64,000 nucleotides of DNA from Bacteroidota bacterium (GCA_011050615.1 DRFJ01000054.1:1-64000), one strand, 5' to 3'. Numbered from the stretch's first letter, positions 26,924 to 37,390 are shown. Numbers and translations are program-made. The notes: a model not told the origin generated them from the letters alone.

Positions 26924-29788
26924 ATGAAGCGACTGACTCTATTTACTGTTATCATATTATTGCTTATCCTGCTTATTAACTTTTTCTATTATAATAATTT
27001 ATATAATAAACAGATAGATTATGTCAAGGATTTGCTCGGGCAGCAGATAGCAATAATCGGTTCCGAAGTTTACAACACCAATATTGAATTTGAAAAGGAT
27101 ATTAATAAAATTATCCGGGAGGAAGAACTTTCTGATTTATTTAACGAGAAAAGGCCCGGGGTGAAGGATCTGGTAATAGAAAAACTCAAATTTTATTACG
27201 GCAAATATGACAATTTTGTAGAGACGATAGAATATAATGGTCCTGAAACACAAGTATTTGTCCTGTACAAGGACCTTGAGACCGATGCCTGGATAGCAAA
27301 TACTTATCTGGCCCAGGACCAGAAAGATTTACTGGAAAGTGACAGGCTTGAGCCCAGCAGGAATAAATGGGATCTCATCAAGCCTGTATATAATAGTGGG
27401 GATGAACTTATCGGAAACATTATTATAACCGTAAATTACATTAAATACTTCAGCAGTTTATTCAGAAAATACAAGATCGAAGAACAGCAATGGCAATGGC
27501 TTGTAGATGAGGAGGGAAAGATTATTTTTTCCAACTATTACGATGACAATATCAGTAACAGGGCTAATCTGGATGATATTGCAGTCAGGAATCTGAAACG
27601 TATTAATGATGACATAAGGGAAGGGATTAACGCTAATACCGAGCATTCCATAGAGGTGGCAGGTGACAGCCGGAGAGTAATTTCCTCATATTATGCAGTT
27701 GAATTACTGAGAAGGAATTTCGGTATGGTATTTTCTGCCCCCGGTGATTTCTATCAGATTTACCTGATACGCAATTCATTGCTTATAGTATCACTAACGA
27801 TTATCCTGGTCATTTCCCTAATTCTTCTTTATCGCAGGTTCATTGCCGGCCAGACCTACAGTGCCGAAAGGTTAAGGGAATCTGAGCAGTCTTTTGTCCG
27901 GCTGATAGAATTAATGCCCGTTGGGATTGTGGTAGTGAATGGAAATAATGAGGTTATCAAGGCAAATAAGAGTGCTGCTACCATGTTTAATTACCCGGAT
28001 ATTATAGAAATGGAAGGCAAAATAATGCCGGAAACAGAACCTTCCGGGAAGGGGGTATTTTTTGCAGAAACCCTCGGATCCGGCTATGAAGCCAACGAGT
28101 TCATGGTGATAAATAAACAGGGTGTGGATACTGTGTTGTACAGGAAGAAAATCCCGGTAGCCTTCAGGGGGGAAGAGGCCAGCATGATAGTACTCATGGA
28201 TGTTACTCTGCTGGAAATGGCGCATAAGCAGGAATCGAAATCCAGGGAGTTGAAATCGGAATTTATTTCTAAGCTAAGCCACGAGATAAGGACACCCCTG
28301 AATGGTATAATAGGTATGGCTGATATACTGGCGAAAAAGGACAATGATCCGGAAAGCCAGAAGGTAATTAACCTTGTAAAAAGCTCTTCTGACCAGCTGA
28401 TGGAAATTGTCAATGACCTGATGGATTTTTCAAAAATTGAAGGGGGAAGCCTGATGCTGGATGCAATACCCTTTAATTTAAAGAAAGAAATTGAATATTG
28501 TTTCAACGTTGCAGACACTACGGCAGGTGACAATATAAGATTAAAGTGGGAACTTTCTGACGAGGTGCCTGAAAGGGTAATAGGTGATCCCTTCAGGTTC
28601 CGACAGATAATAACACATCTGCTTAATACCTCCCTTGAACATACTGATGAAGGAGAAATAAGACTGACTGTGAATACCCGGGATGCAGGGAATGGGGAAG
28701 TGCTGGTGAAATTTGATTTAAGAGACACTGGCAAGGGCTATGACAGCAATATACTCAGGAAAATGTTTGGAGAATATTTAAAGGCTGAAACCGGCAGCCT
28801 TCAGAATTATGGGAGCAAGAGACTGGGGGCTCAGATAGCAAGGCAACTTATTGAAATGATGGGTGGTTATCTTAAACCTTCAACACCGTCAGGCTTATCG
28901 GACAAAGCTGATACCCCGGGTGCGAGGTTTGAGTTCAGCCTAAAGTTCTATTCGGATATTCGTACAAAGAAAGAATATGACGCTGCCAGGGTAAGATATT
29001 ATAAGGATATTAAGACTCTTTTAATTAGTGGTTTGCGGGAGAGGGATGAAAACCTTCTCAATGCCCTCCACAAGCTTGGTCTTGCCACCTATGTCACCAG
29101 CTGGCAGAAACAAACGGTGAATCTTGTTAAATCAAACCTCGAATATGTAGATGAAAGGTATAAGGTGATAATTATCCTTGATACCTCTGACTTTAATGGT
29201 TTCGATGTTGCAAAAACATTGTTTGAGAACGGGCTGCATACCGAATTATTGATTCTTATGATCAGTTCAAACGATAAGAGGGGTAACTATGTGAAGTGTA
29301 TAAAATATGGTATTGATGAATATATTGTAAAACCATACAAAATAAGCGAATTATTGAATATCCTCAGAGAGAGGTTTCCCAATCTTGAATCTGAAACAGA
29401 GAAAGACTTGCCTGATGAGCTTAAGAAAGATCTAAAAGTACTGGTGGTTGAGGATAATCTTATAAGTCAGAAAGTGGCAGTTACCATACTCAAAAACCTC
29501 GGTATTTCTACCGATATTGCAGGAGACGGTAAGGAAGGAGTAGAGAGGGCGTCTGCGAAGAAATATGATATTGTATTCATGGATCTTGTTATGCCCGAGA
29601 TGGACGGCTATATGGCAGCAAAAAAGATACTGGAACGATCGCCCGGCACCCTGATTATTGCCCTGAGTGCAGACAGTACGGCCGAATCAGCAGAGAAAGC
29701 TGAGATTGCAGGTATCGGAGACTTTATAGCAAAACCTGTCAGGCAGGAAGATGTAAGGAAGATATTGGTAAAATATTTTTACAGGTAA
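26924..29788 (+). CDS. Hybrid sensor histidine kinase / response regulator (sensor-TM-PAS-HisKA-degenerate HATPase-REC-REC)
   Basis: FISKLSHEIRTPLNGIIGMADIL His box; DTGKG; C-terminal receiver VLVVEDNLISQ...IVFMDLVMPEMDGY...AKPV. Confidence 0.9.
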   Translation: MKRLTLFTVIILLLILLINFFYYNNLYNKQIDYVKDLLGQQIAIIGSEVYNTNIEFEKDINKIIREEELSDLFNEKRPGVKDLVIEKLKFYYGKYDNFVETIEYNGPETQVFVLYKDLETDAWIANTYLAQDQKDLLESDRLEPSRNKWDLIKPVYNSGDELIGNIIITVNYIKYFSSLFRKYKIEEQQWQWLVDEEGKIIFSNYYDDNISNRANLDDIAVRNLKRINDDIREGINANTEHSIEVAGDSRRVISSYYAVELLRRNFGMVFSAPGDFYQIYLIRNSLLIVSLTIILVISLILLYRRFIAGQTYSAERLRESEQSFVRLIELMPVGIVVVNGNNEVIKANKSAATMFNYPDIIEMEGKIMPETEPSGKGVFFAETLGSGYEANEFMVINKQGVDTVLYRKKIPVAFRGEEASMIVLMDVTLLEMAHKQESKSRELKSEFISKLSHEIRTPLNGIIGMADILAKKDNDPESQKVINLVKSSSDQLMEIVNDLMDFSKIEGGSLMLDAIPFNLKKEIEYCFNVADTTAGDNIRLKWELSDEVPERVIGDPFRFRQIITHLLNTSLEHTDEGEIRLTVNTRDAGNGEVLVKFDLRDTGKGYDSNILRKMFGEYLKAETGSLQNYGSKRLGAQIARQLIEMMGGYLKPSTPSGLSDKADTPGARFEFSLKFYSDIRTKKEYDAARVRYYKDIKTLLISGLRERDENLLNALHKLGLATYVTSWQKQTVNLVKSNLEYVDERYKVIIILDTSDFNGFDVAKTLFENGLHTELLILMISSNDKRGNYVKCIKYGIDEYIVKPYKISELLNILRERFPNLESETEKDLPDELKKDLKVLVVEDNLISQKVAVTILKNLGISTDIAGDGKEGVERASAKKYDIVFMDLVMPEMDGYMAAKKILERSPGTLIIALSADSTAESAEKAEIAGIGDFIAKPVRQEDVRKILVKYFYR

Positions 29789-29789
29789 A

Positions 29790-30833
29790 GTGAGCTTTAA
29801 TCCTGCCAGAACCGGAGCCGGAGAATTTATTGAGCTATCGAGCTCAGTTCCCCTTGTTGATGTCAGAACACCTTCCGAGTTCAAAAAGGGCCATATTCCC
29901 GGGGCAATCAATATACCCCTTTTCAATGATTATGAAAGAGGGGTGGTCGGCACTCTGTACAAACAGCAGGGCCGGCTGCATGCCATCATGAAAGGCCTTG
30001 ACATAGTGGGTCCTAAGATGTCGGACCTGCTGAAGCATGGACTGAAGGTAGCAGGGAATAATAAGAAACTCTTACTTTATTGCTGGAGGGGGGGCAGCCG
30101 TTCTGAAAGCATGGCATGGCTTTTTTCCAATGGAGGAATTGAGTGTATACTGCTAGAGGGGGGATATAAGGCTTACAGGAACTTCATACTTGCAGAACTG
30201 GGGAGGTCAAGAAAAATGATTGTCCTGGGTGGATTAACCGGCAGTGGCAAGACAGCTATACTGCACGAGCTGTCAGGAATGGGAGAACAGGTTATTGATC
30301 TTGAAGGAATTGCCTGCCATAAGGGATCGGCTTTTGGATCACTGGGACAGGCTGAGCAACCTGGCTCGGAACATTTTGCTAATCTGCTTTTTGAAGCCCT
30401 GAAAACTACCAGGCCTGAACAGCGTGTCTTTGTGGAAGACGAAAGCCATAATATCGGATCAGTGAACATACCTCAAAATTTCTTTGCCCTTATGAAACAA
30501 TCACGAGTTATAGCTCTTATGCCGGAAATTAAGATCCGTCTTCCCAGGCTAAGAAAAGAGTACGGGGTATACGGAGCCGATCAGCTTATTAAGTCTGTTG
30601 AAAAAATATCAAGGAAGCTTGGAGGAGATAACACGTCAATGGCCATTGAAGCCATAAGGACAAATAATCTTGGCAGGGCAATGGAAATTGTATTGAAGTA
30701 TTATGACAGTACCTACCGTTACTGTTTGTCACAGAGGCCGGAAGGGCAGGTAGTTTTTATAGATTCACCCTCTGATGATCCCTGCGAAAATGCCTTGAAA
30801 GTGAAGATGCTGGCAGATAAAATTGCTTATTGA
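29790..30833 (+). CDS. mnmH: tRNA 2-selenouridine synthase
   Basis: Rhodanese domain LLYCWRGGSRSESMAWLF plus P-loop GGLTGSGKTAIL; GTG start; 347 aa. Confidence 0.92.
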   Translation: MSFNPARTGAGEFIELSSSVPLVDVRTPSEFKKGHIPGAINIPLFNDYERGVVGTLYKQQGRLHAIMKGLDIVGPKMSDLLKHGLKVAGNNKKLLLYCWRGGSRSESMAWLFSNGGIECILLEGGYKAYRNFILAELGRSRKMIVLGGLTGSGKTAILHELSGMGEQVIDLEGIACHKGSAFGSLGQAEQPGSEHFANLLFEALKTTRPEQRVFVEDESHNIGSVNIPQNFFALMKQSRVIALMPEIKIRLPRLRKEYGVYGADQLIKSVEKISRKLGGDNTSMAIEAIRTNNLGRAMEIVLKYYDSTYRYCLSQRPEGQVVFIDSPSDDPCENALKVKMLADKIAY

Positions 30834-30834
30834 T

Positions 30835-32097
30835 TTACTGGCGCCTGATATCTGAGGCGTAAACCCATTTATATATTTTATCTGAACGGCGAAGAAAGGT
30901 GGCAACGGGTATTGAACATGTTTCGCCTTTTACCGATTTATCTGTGGATTTATCCTCTACCCTTATCTCATTCACGGTATAATTTATCACGCCTGTGCCC
31001 GGGCCAATAATAAGCAGTTCGTCTCCCTTTTGCAGGTCACCAGTTTCCAGCTTTATCTCTGCCACCTTCATCCTTGTGAAATAATTATTAACCTTGCCGA
31101 GGTATATTTTCCTCCTTGTTGCACTGGAGCCGTAATTATGGCTCCATTCACCCATCTTTCTTCCCAGGTAATAACCATCCCAGAAACCCCTGTTGAAGAC
31201 GCTTGCCAGCTTATTCTTCAGTTGTTCAATCAGCACGGTGTCATAAGTGCCATCTATAACGGCCCCGACAGCTTCATTATATGCTTCAGATACTGTTTTG
31301 ACATATTCCGGTGACCGTGCCCTTCCCTCTATCTTCAGCACCCGCACACCGGCATCAAGAAGCTTATTTACAAACCCTATGGTGCACAGGTCTTTCGGCG
31401 ACATGATATACTCATTGTCAACAGCCAGCTCATAGCCTGTTTCCTTTTCCCTTACCGTATATCCCTTCCTGCAGGTCTGGTAACAGTTACCCCTGTTGGC
31501 GGATTTATTATTTTCATGGAGGCTGAGATAACATTTACCTGATATAGCCATACACAATGCACCATGGGCAAACATTTCTATTCTTATCTGCCTGCCTGAA
31601 GGGCCAAGGGTATTATCTTCAAGAATTTGCTCATATATTTTCCTTACCTGTGACAGGTTGAGTTCCCTTGCAAGCACAACGGTGTCAGTCCACTGTGAAT
31701 AAAATTTCAACGCATGGAAATTGCTTATATTCACCTGTGTAGACAGGTGTACTTCCACTCCTGCTTCATATGCATACTGTATGGCTGCCAGGTCGGATGC
31801 AATTATGGCAGATATACCGCTTTCAGCAGCTGTTTTTATTATCCTTTTCAGCTGTTCAATTTCCTCATCATAAATAACCACATTGAGGGTAAGGTAACTT
31901 TTAAGATTGTTGTTCCGGCAGGTTTCAACTATTTCAGGAAGGTCCTGTTCAGTGAAATTATGTGATGAGCGCGCCCTCATGTTAAGCTGTTCCACCCCGA
32001 AATATACGGAATCGGCCTTCCCCTGGATGGCTGCCATAAGCGATTCACGCGACCCTGCGGGGGCCATTATTTCTATGTCTTTCCTTTTAATATTCAT
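30835..32097 (-). CDS. U32-family peptidase-like protein (RNA hydroxylation-type family)
   Basis: IMAPAGSRESLMAAIQGKADSVYFG...MFAHGALCMAISGKCYLS...NRGNCYQTCRKGY. Confidence 0.93.
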   Translation of the reverse strand: MNIKRKDIEIMAPAGSRESLMAAIQGKADSVYFGVEQLNMRARSSHNFTEQDLPEIVETCRNNNLKSYLTLNVVIYDEEIEQLKRIIKTAAESGISAIIASDLAAIQYAYEAGVEVHLSTQVNISNFHALKFYSQWTDTVVLARELNLSQVRKIYEQILEDNTLGPSGRQIRIEMFAHGALCMAISGKCYLSLHENNKSANRGNCYQTCRKGYTVREKETGYELAVDNEYIMSPKDLCTIGFVNKLLDAGVRVLKIEGRARSPEYVKTVSEAYNEAVGAVIDGTYDTVLIEQLKNKLASVFNRGFWDGYYLGRKMGEWSHNYGSSATRRKIYLGKVNNYFTRMKVAEIKLETGDLQKGDELLIIGPGTGVINYTVNEIRVEDKSTDKSVKGETCSIPVATFLRRSDKIYKWVYASDIRRQ

Positions 32098-32121
32098 AAT
32101 TCAGGGGAACAAAGATAATTA

Positions 32122-33276
32122 TTATTCAGTCTTGAGGATAATGCGTATGACAGTGCCCCTGGAAGGATCGGAAGATTTAACAAAGATTTTTCCTTTATGG
32201 AATAATTCTATAATTCTCTGGGAAAGAGACAGGCCAAGTCCCCAGCCTCTTGCCTTGGTTGTATAACCGGGCTTGAATATATTTTTCTGTGCACTTTTTG
32301 GTATTCCCTTACCTGTATCGGCAATATCGATAATCAGTTGCTCATAGTTGCCTGTAAGTGTTATTACAATGTTGCCCTCACCGTTCATGGCATCAATGGA
32401 GTTTTTACATACATTCTCTATCACCCATTCAAAAAGGGGAGCATTGAGCGGGATAAGGGTATCTTCGGGTATATTAGGCCTGATGCTGAAATTAATTCTT
32501 GAGCTGGATCTCAATCTGAGGTACCTGAGGCTGCTGTTGATTATCGACAGGATGTTTTCGTTCCGGAGTTCAGGAACGGAACCTATCTTTGAGAACCTCT
32601 CGGTTATTTTCTCAAGGCGTTCGACGTCCCGGTTCAGTTCTTCCGCTATGCTGGTATCTGGATATCTGCTGCTTATAAGCTCCGAGAGGGCGGAAAGGGA
32701 TGAGGTAGGTGTGCCAAGCTGGTGGGCTGTTTCTTTAGACATACCCACCCAGACACTGTTCTGTTCGGCTTTCCGTGACATGCTGAAAGCAACATAGGCT
32801 ATCAGGATGAACATTATGATAACAGCCAGCTGGACATAGGGATAATAAATAAGCCTGGTAAGAATGATACTGTCTTTGTAATAAATGTAATTCCTGAAGC
32901 CTTCACCAAAATCGACTATTACAGGATCACTTTTTTCCTTTAACCTCTTAAGCTGCCCGCCAAGGTAAGCAGGATCTTTCAGCTTAAGCGAGTCAAAATT
33001 ATGATAGCCGATTATATTATCATTTTCATCAGCCAGGATGACGGGTATTGTTGTGTTATTTTCGATAATGGAGAAAAGGAAGCCAATATATTCTTCATCT
33101 TCATTGCTGTCGATTAGCATGCGCCACGTTCGGGCCAATAATTCAGCCTTTTCCCTTTCTTCGTTTTTAAGGTCATTAACAAGAGCCTGGGTATATAATA
33201 GTGAACCCACCCCGATAATTACAGCAAATATCAGCAGTAAAAATTTCCAGACGGTTTTTCTCCTGTATATATCCAA
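32122..33276 (-). CDS. Membrane sensor histidine kinase
   Basis: SKETAHQLGTPTSSLSALSELI H-box variant, IENVCKNSIDAM, IADTGKGIP, KARGWGLGLSLSQRIIE. Confidence 0.88.
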   Translation of the reverse strand: MDIYRRKTVWKFLLLIFAVIIGVGSLLYTQALVNDLKNEEREKAELLARTWRMLIDSNEDEEYIGFLFSIIENNTTIPVILADENDNIIGYHNFDSLKLKDPAYLGGQLKRLKEKSDPVIVDFGEGFRNYIYYKDSIILTRLIYYPYVQLAVIIMFILIAYVAFSMSRKAEQNSVWVGMSKETAHQLGTPTSSLSALSELISSRYPDTSIAEELNRDVERLEKITERFSKIGSVPELRNENILSIINSSLRYLRLRSSSRINFSIRPNIPEDTLIPLNAPLFEWVIENVCKNSIDAMNGEGNIVITLTGNYEQLIIDIADTGKGIPKSAQKNIFKPGYTTKARGWGLGLSLSQRIIELFHKGKIFVKSSDPSRGTVIRIILKTE

Positions 33277-33286
33277 ACCCGGTGTT

Positions 33287-35887
33287 TTATTTATTTATAT
33301 TCTTTCTTTTGAATAGTTTTAATAAAGGTAGTTTTTTTTCAGTTGAATCTGCTGTCACGGTCCTGATTGAATCGGTCTCCTCCCAGGTTACCCTGAACAG
33401 TCGCGTTTTATCAGTTTCATTACCGGTCAGGGTATCACCCTTATACCAGCCATATTCCTCGTTAAGGATAGATTTGATAGTTTGTTTTTCCTTTTGCAGA
33501 TCTTCCTTCAATTCTGTTCTGAGGGCATCGGTGTCATAACTGAGCCTTGAACCGAATTTATCGCCGCGGAGACTGAGGTACAATGATGTATGGCCCAGTC
33601 CGTCATCTTCGACCACACCAAATTCACTCACTTTCTCATTTTTCTTCTTGCTGAGCAATTCAGATAATAAGATTTTGAGACGGTATTCATAATTACCGTC
33701 AAAACCATGAGTTCCTTCAAGGGAAATATTAAAGGCCGATGAGCTGATATCCATTCTGGGGATGGTTATCACTTCATTATTTATTATCAGTTCGTTTTCC
33801 AGCTTTGAAAACTCAATTTCCGCCAGTTCGTCTATTTCTATAAATCTTGAAAGTTTATACGCGGGTTCAAAATTTACAAGTTTACCATCCATGATTTGAT
33901 ATTCACCATTAAGGACCAGGTCTTCCATGTTAATTTTAAATTGCCTGTCGGCGGTGACCGAAACGCTTAACGTTCCGGTAATAAGTCCTTCAAGATTTTC
34001 TGATTTTATATAATGCTGACGGAAATTATTGAAGGTTGAAAATGTTTTGCCTATATCTATGTTTTCAATATCAAACCAAGCTCTTAATGCATAAGTACTA
34101 TCCCCGAGATCTGCAAGCACGGCATTACCTGATAAGGAACCGTTAAGGGTATTCATGCTGAAGGATGAAATGTCGCTCAGCCCGGTGACATATGACAGAT
34201 TGCCGTCAAAAAGGGAGGCCCTGAAATTGCCTATAATAATACTATCGCACAGTATGTTAAGGTTTAGCCTGGTTTTCGTTTCACGGCTTCCTTCCCTGTT
34301 TGGGCCGCCTGTAATATTATCCCTGAATGAGCCAAGGTCAATCTTGTCCGACCATATGCCTGCTGTTATTTCAAGGGTGGGATTTTTATCCAGCAGCCAG
34401 TTGTTAAACCCAGTTATCATCCCGTTAAGGGCTATATTTTGATCATTATAGCTCATGCTGAGATCATCGATCCAGATATTGTCGGCAATCATAATGTTGC
34501 CGTGAATATTATTTATTTCACCCTGCAGCCAGGGAAGGCCTAGATTTACCGAGTTCAGTCCCAGATTTACTGAACGATGGAGCCCGAGAATATTAAAATT
34601 GCTTTCTTCTGTTTTTGCAGGTATTGAGCCTGATAACCTGGCATTAATCCTTACTGTACCTTCGGAAAAAGTTATTTCCTCTTTATTCAGCAGGCCGGCA
34701 ATACGGTCAGAGGGGAAGAGACCTGCAATTATCAGGTCAATGCAGGGATTTTTGAGGTCCCTGATGAGGAATGAACCTGAAAAACCTGTATTGTCAAGAC
34801 TGGCATTGAACCTGCCGGCATAGATTTCAAAGTTATTGTTACCGTTCCCGAATTCCATGCTGAGCCTGGCAGAGGTCCTGATATTATCGATGATTACATC
34901 AGTTGAGGGAATATTTACAAGGCCTTTTTCAAGTTCAAGGTTTGCCGTTAATATGAGGGGAGAACTTTTAGCATAGCTGCCCTTTAAACTGAGAGAGGAT
35001 GTCATTAATCCATCAATACCGTATTTATCGATATGATCCTTACTGCGGGGGATTATTATTCCTGCGAACTTTCTGATATTTGCCTTCCCGGTCTCCAGGG
35101 AAATTGATAATTCCTTTTCGGATTTCCCTATCCTGCAATCCCCCTGCAGCTGAACGCCATCAACATTAATTTCCGCAGGTCCTATCTTTATGCTGTCTTC
35201 AGAAAAAACCAGGTCTGCATGGAATTTTAGGGGATATGAATCGTTTAACTTAAAACCCCCGCCGGTATTCAATGTGGATATTACCGTGCTGCTTTTTGAT
35301 TGCAACTTGGTAATGCCTTCTTCCATGAGCAATTTGTTTGACGAGCTGTTAACTATTCCAGCGATAAAAAAACCTGACTCCCGGACACTGTAAGTAAAGC
35401 TTGAATTGTTAATGTTTATATTATTAATATTCAGATTCATTGCAGCAGAATCCGAAGGAACAGATTTTTCGTAAATATCTGTATTCATCTTTCCTGATGG
35501 TCCTTTACTGATATTGATAATAGCCATGTCGATATTGATACGATCGACGATATATTTTTTTTTGATCAGAGGGGCAATCTTGAGTGTAAGAATCATTTTT
35601 CCGGCGTACAGGAGGGTGTCGGGATAAACATTTACAGATTTTTCATCCTGCAAGCGAGGTGATTTAACAAGAATATTTTCAAGCTCAAGGGATGCACGCG
35701 GAAATCTTCGCAATAATGAAAAGTTCAGATCCCCGGTGCTTACCGGTGCAGAAAGGTTTTTGTTAAGTTCACTGATAAATATTCCGGAGATTTTTGCTTC
35801 AAAAATTACTGATACCAGGTATAATATAATTACCAGGGATATACCTGCAGCCAGGATATATTTCAATATTTTCCTTGCACGAGTCAT
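33287..35887 (-). CDS. AsmA-family (AsmA/TamB-like) envelope protein
   Basis: 866 aa with one N-terminal TM helix, FEAKISGIFISELNKNLSAPVSTGDLNFSLLRRFPRASLELENILVKSP. Confidence 0.8.
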   Translation of the reverse strand: MTRARKILKYILAAGISLVIILYLVSVIFEAKISGIFISELNKNLSAPVSTGDLNFSLLRRFPRASLELENILVKSPRLQDEKSVNVYPDTLLYAGKMILTLKIAPLIKKKYIVDRINIDMAIINISKGPSGKMNTDIYEKSVPSDSAAMNLNINNININNSSFTYSVRESGFFIAGIVNSSSNKLLMEEGITKLQSKSSTVISTLNTGGGFKLNDSYPLKFHADLVFSEDSIKIGPAEINVDGVQLQGDCRIGKSEKELSISLETGKANIRKFAGIIIPRSKDHIDKYGIDGLMTSSLSLKGSYAKSSPLILTANLELEKGLVNIPSTDVIIDNIRTSARLSMEFGNGNNNFEIYAGRFNASLDNTGFSGSFLIRDLKNPCIDLIIAGLFPSDRIAGLLNKEEITFSEGTVRINARLSGSIPAKTEESNFNILGLHRSVNLGLNSVNLGLPWLQGEINNIHGNIMIADNIWIDDLSMSYNDQNIALNGMITGFNNWLLDKNPTLEITAGIWSDKIDLGSFRDNITGGPNREGSRETKTRLNLNILCDSIIIGNFRASLFDGNLSYVTGLSDISSFSMNTLNGSLSGNAVLADLGDSTYALRAWFDIENIDIGKTFSTFNNFRQHYIKSENLEGLITGTLSVSVTADRQFKINMEDLVLNGEYQIMDGKLVNFEPAYKLSRFIEIDELAEIEFSKLENELIINNEVITIPRMDISSSAFNISLEGTHGFDGNYEYRLKILLSELLSKKKNEKVSEFGVVEDDGLGHTSLYLSLRGDKFGSRLSYDTDALRTELKEDLQKEKQTIKSILNEEYGWYKGDTLTGNETDKTRLFRVTWEETDSIRTVTADSTEKKLPLLKLFKRKNINK

Positions 35888-35899
35888 TCATTCAAGTTC

Positions 35900-36610
35900 T
35901 TATTTTTTCATCAGGAAGCTCAGGTCATCCTTTTCCGAGTATTCGGCCGGTTCGTCACCTTTCCGGAACAATCTTAATTTTCCGGGTCCTATAAGCTCAA
36001 GCCTGTCATTTTCCAGTCGAAGCATTGTACCTTCGCGGAGACCGGCCACATAAATACCAGGATTAACGGCAAGGAACTCCTCTATTCTTTGCTGCCGGGT
36101 TTCACCCGCATGACCGTCCGGGTTGGCGTCGAGGTAATGCGGATTAATCTGGAAGGGAATAAGATTAAAGGCCTTAAATGAGGAAGGTTCAAGAACAGGC
36201 ATATCATTGGTTGTACGGATGGTAGGACAGGCCATATTTGACCCTGCACTCCATCCTATATAGGGTGTTCCTCCCAGGATCTTTTCCCTTACCGGTTCAA
36301 TCAGTCCCTTGTCAATTATCATTTTAAGTAACTGCCATGTATTGCCGCCGCCAACTACTATTGCCTTTGCCCCGGTGACAGCTTTCAGGGGATCGGGAAA
36401 ATTATGGATGGATTCGATATCATGACCCACTTCCCTGAACCTGTTCCTCACCTTCTTTTCATAGTCACTGAAAGAGAAAGTTACGGCAGCATAGGGTATG
36501 AATAAGGCTTTAATGGGTTTTTCTCCAAGAAATTTTCTGATTTCTTCCTTTGGATAATCCAGGTATTCTTCACCTGCATTCGTCGAATTGCTAATCAATA
36601 ATAACCTCAT
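35900..36610 (-). CDS. pepE: Dipeptidase E (S51 family)
   Basis: AIVVGGGNTWQLLKMI and PYIGWSAGSNMACPTIRTTNDMP. Confidence 0.93.
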   Translation of the reverse strand: MRLLLISNSTNAGEEYLDYPKEEIRKFLGEKPIKALFIPYAAVTFSFSDYEKKVRNRFREVGHDIESIHNFPDPLKAVTGAKAIVVGGGNTWQLLKMIIDKGLIEPVREKILGGTPYIGWSAGSNMACPTIRTTNDMPVLEPSSFKAFNLIPFQINPHYLDANPDGHAGETRQQRIEEFLAVNPGIYVAGLREGTMLRLENDRLELIGPGKLRLFRKGDEPAEYSEKDDLSFLMKK

Positions 36611-36622
36611 AGATTATAATTT

Positions 36623-37390
36623 TTATTTAATCTCTTTAATCAACTTGTTCCGTGGGTCAGGTATAACTTTAAATAAGTAATGTTTATTGTTTAATATATT
36701 GAAAATTAAGACTTCCCCGGATAATACTTTTCCGGTCTGGAGTATTATTTTAATCACTTCGTTGGCCATATAAGTCCCGGTTATACCTGGCAATACATTT
36801 ATCATGCCAGTTTCCGATGGGTGAGGATTATTGTTTTCTTTTTTTAGTTCAGGGTTATAGCACCTGTAGGTAGGGCCGTCATTATAATTAAACACGGAAA
36901 CCTGGCCTTCAAACTGGTAAATGGCCCCGTGCACCATTGGTTTGCCTGCGATCAGGCATGCATCATTCAGTATGTACCGGCTTTCATAGTTATCGGTTGC
37001 ATCCACTATTATATCATAGTCACGGACGATTTTCAGGACATTTTCCTTTCCGAGCTTTATATTCAGTATCCGGACACTGACATGATTATTCAGTTCATTA
37101 AGTCTGATTTTGGAGATAATGGTTTTAAGTTTGCCTATGTCATCAGCACGGTAGAGGATCTGTCGTGGCAGGTTGGTTTCATTCACGAGGTCAAAATCCA
37201 CCAGTCCTATATTTCCTATTCCTGCAGCGGTAAGGTACTGAAGTACGGGGCAGCCCAGTCCGCCTGCGCCTATTACGAGGACTGAGGAATTCTTGAGTTT
37301 TACCTGCCCTTCCTCTCCTATAACGGGAAGCCTAATGTGCATCATATAGCGCCTCTTTTCACTGTCGGAGAGGTAGTCTGTGTTTACCAT
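36623..37390 (-). CDS. HesA/MoeB/ThiF-family adenylyltransferase (E1-like)
   Basis: VLVIGAGGLGCPVLQYLTAAGIGNIGLVDFDLVNETNLPRQILY; IIVDATDNYESRYILND. Confidence 0.9.
   Translation of the reverse strand: MVNTDYLSDSEKRRYMMHIRLPVIGEEGQVKLKNSSVLVIGAGGLGCPVLQYLTAAGIGNIGLVDFDLVNETNLPRQILYRADDIGKLKTIISKIRLNELNNHVSVRILNIKLGKENVLKIVRDYDIIVDATDNYESRYILNDACLIAGKPMVHGAIYQFEGQVSVFNYNDGPTYRCYNPELKKENNNPHPSETGMINVLPGITGTYMANEVIKIILQTGKVLSGEVLIFNILNNKHYLFKVIPDPRNKLIKEIK

Noticed and set aside
32122-33276. Variant His box ETAHQLGTPTSS in the membrane histidine kinase as evidence of a degenerate kinase
   Set aside because: The catalytic ATP-binding boxes are intact and this H-box variant is, to my knowledge, a common Bacteroidota type.
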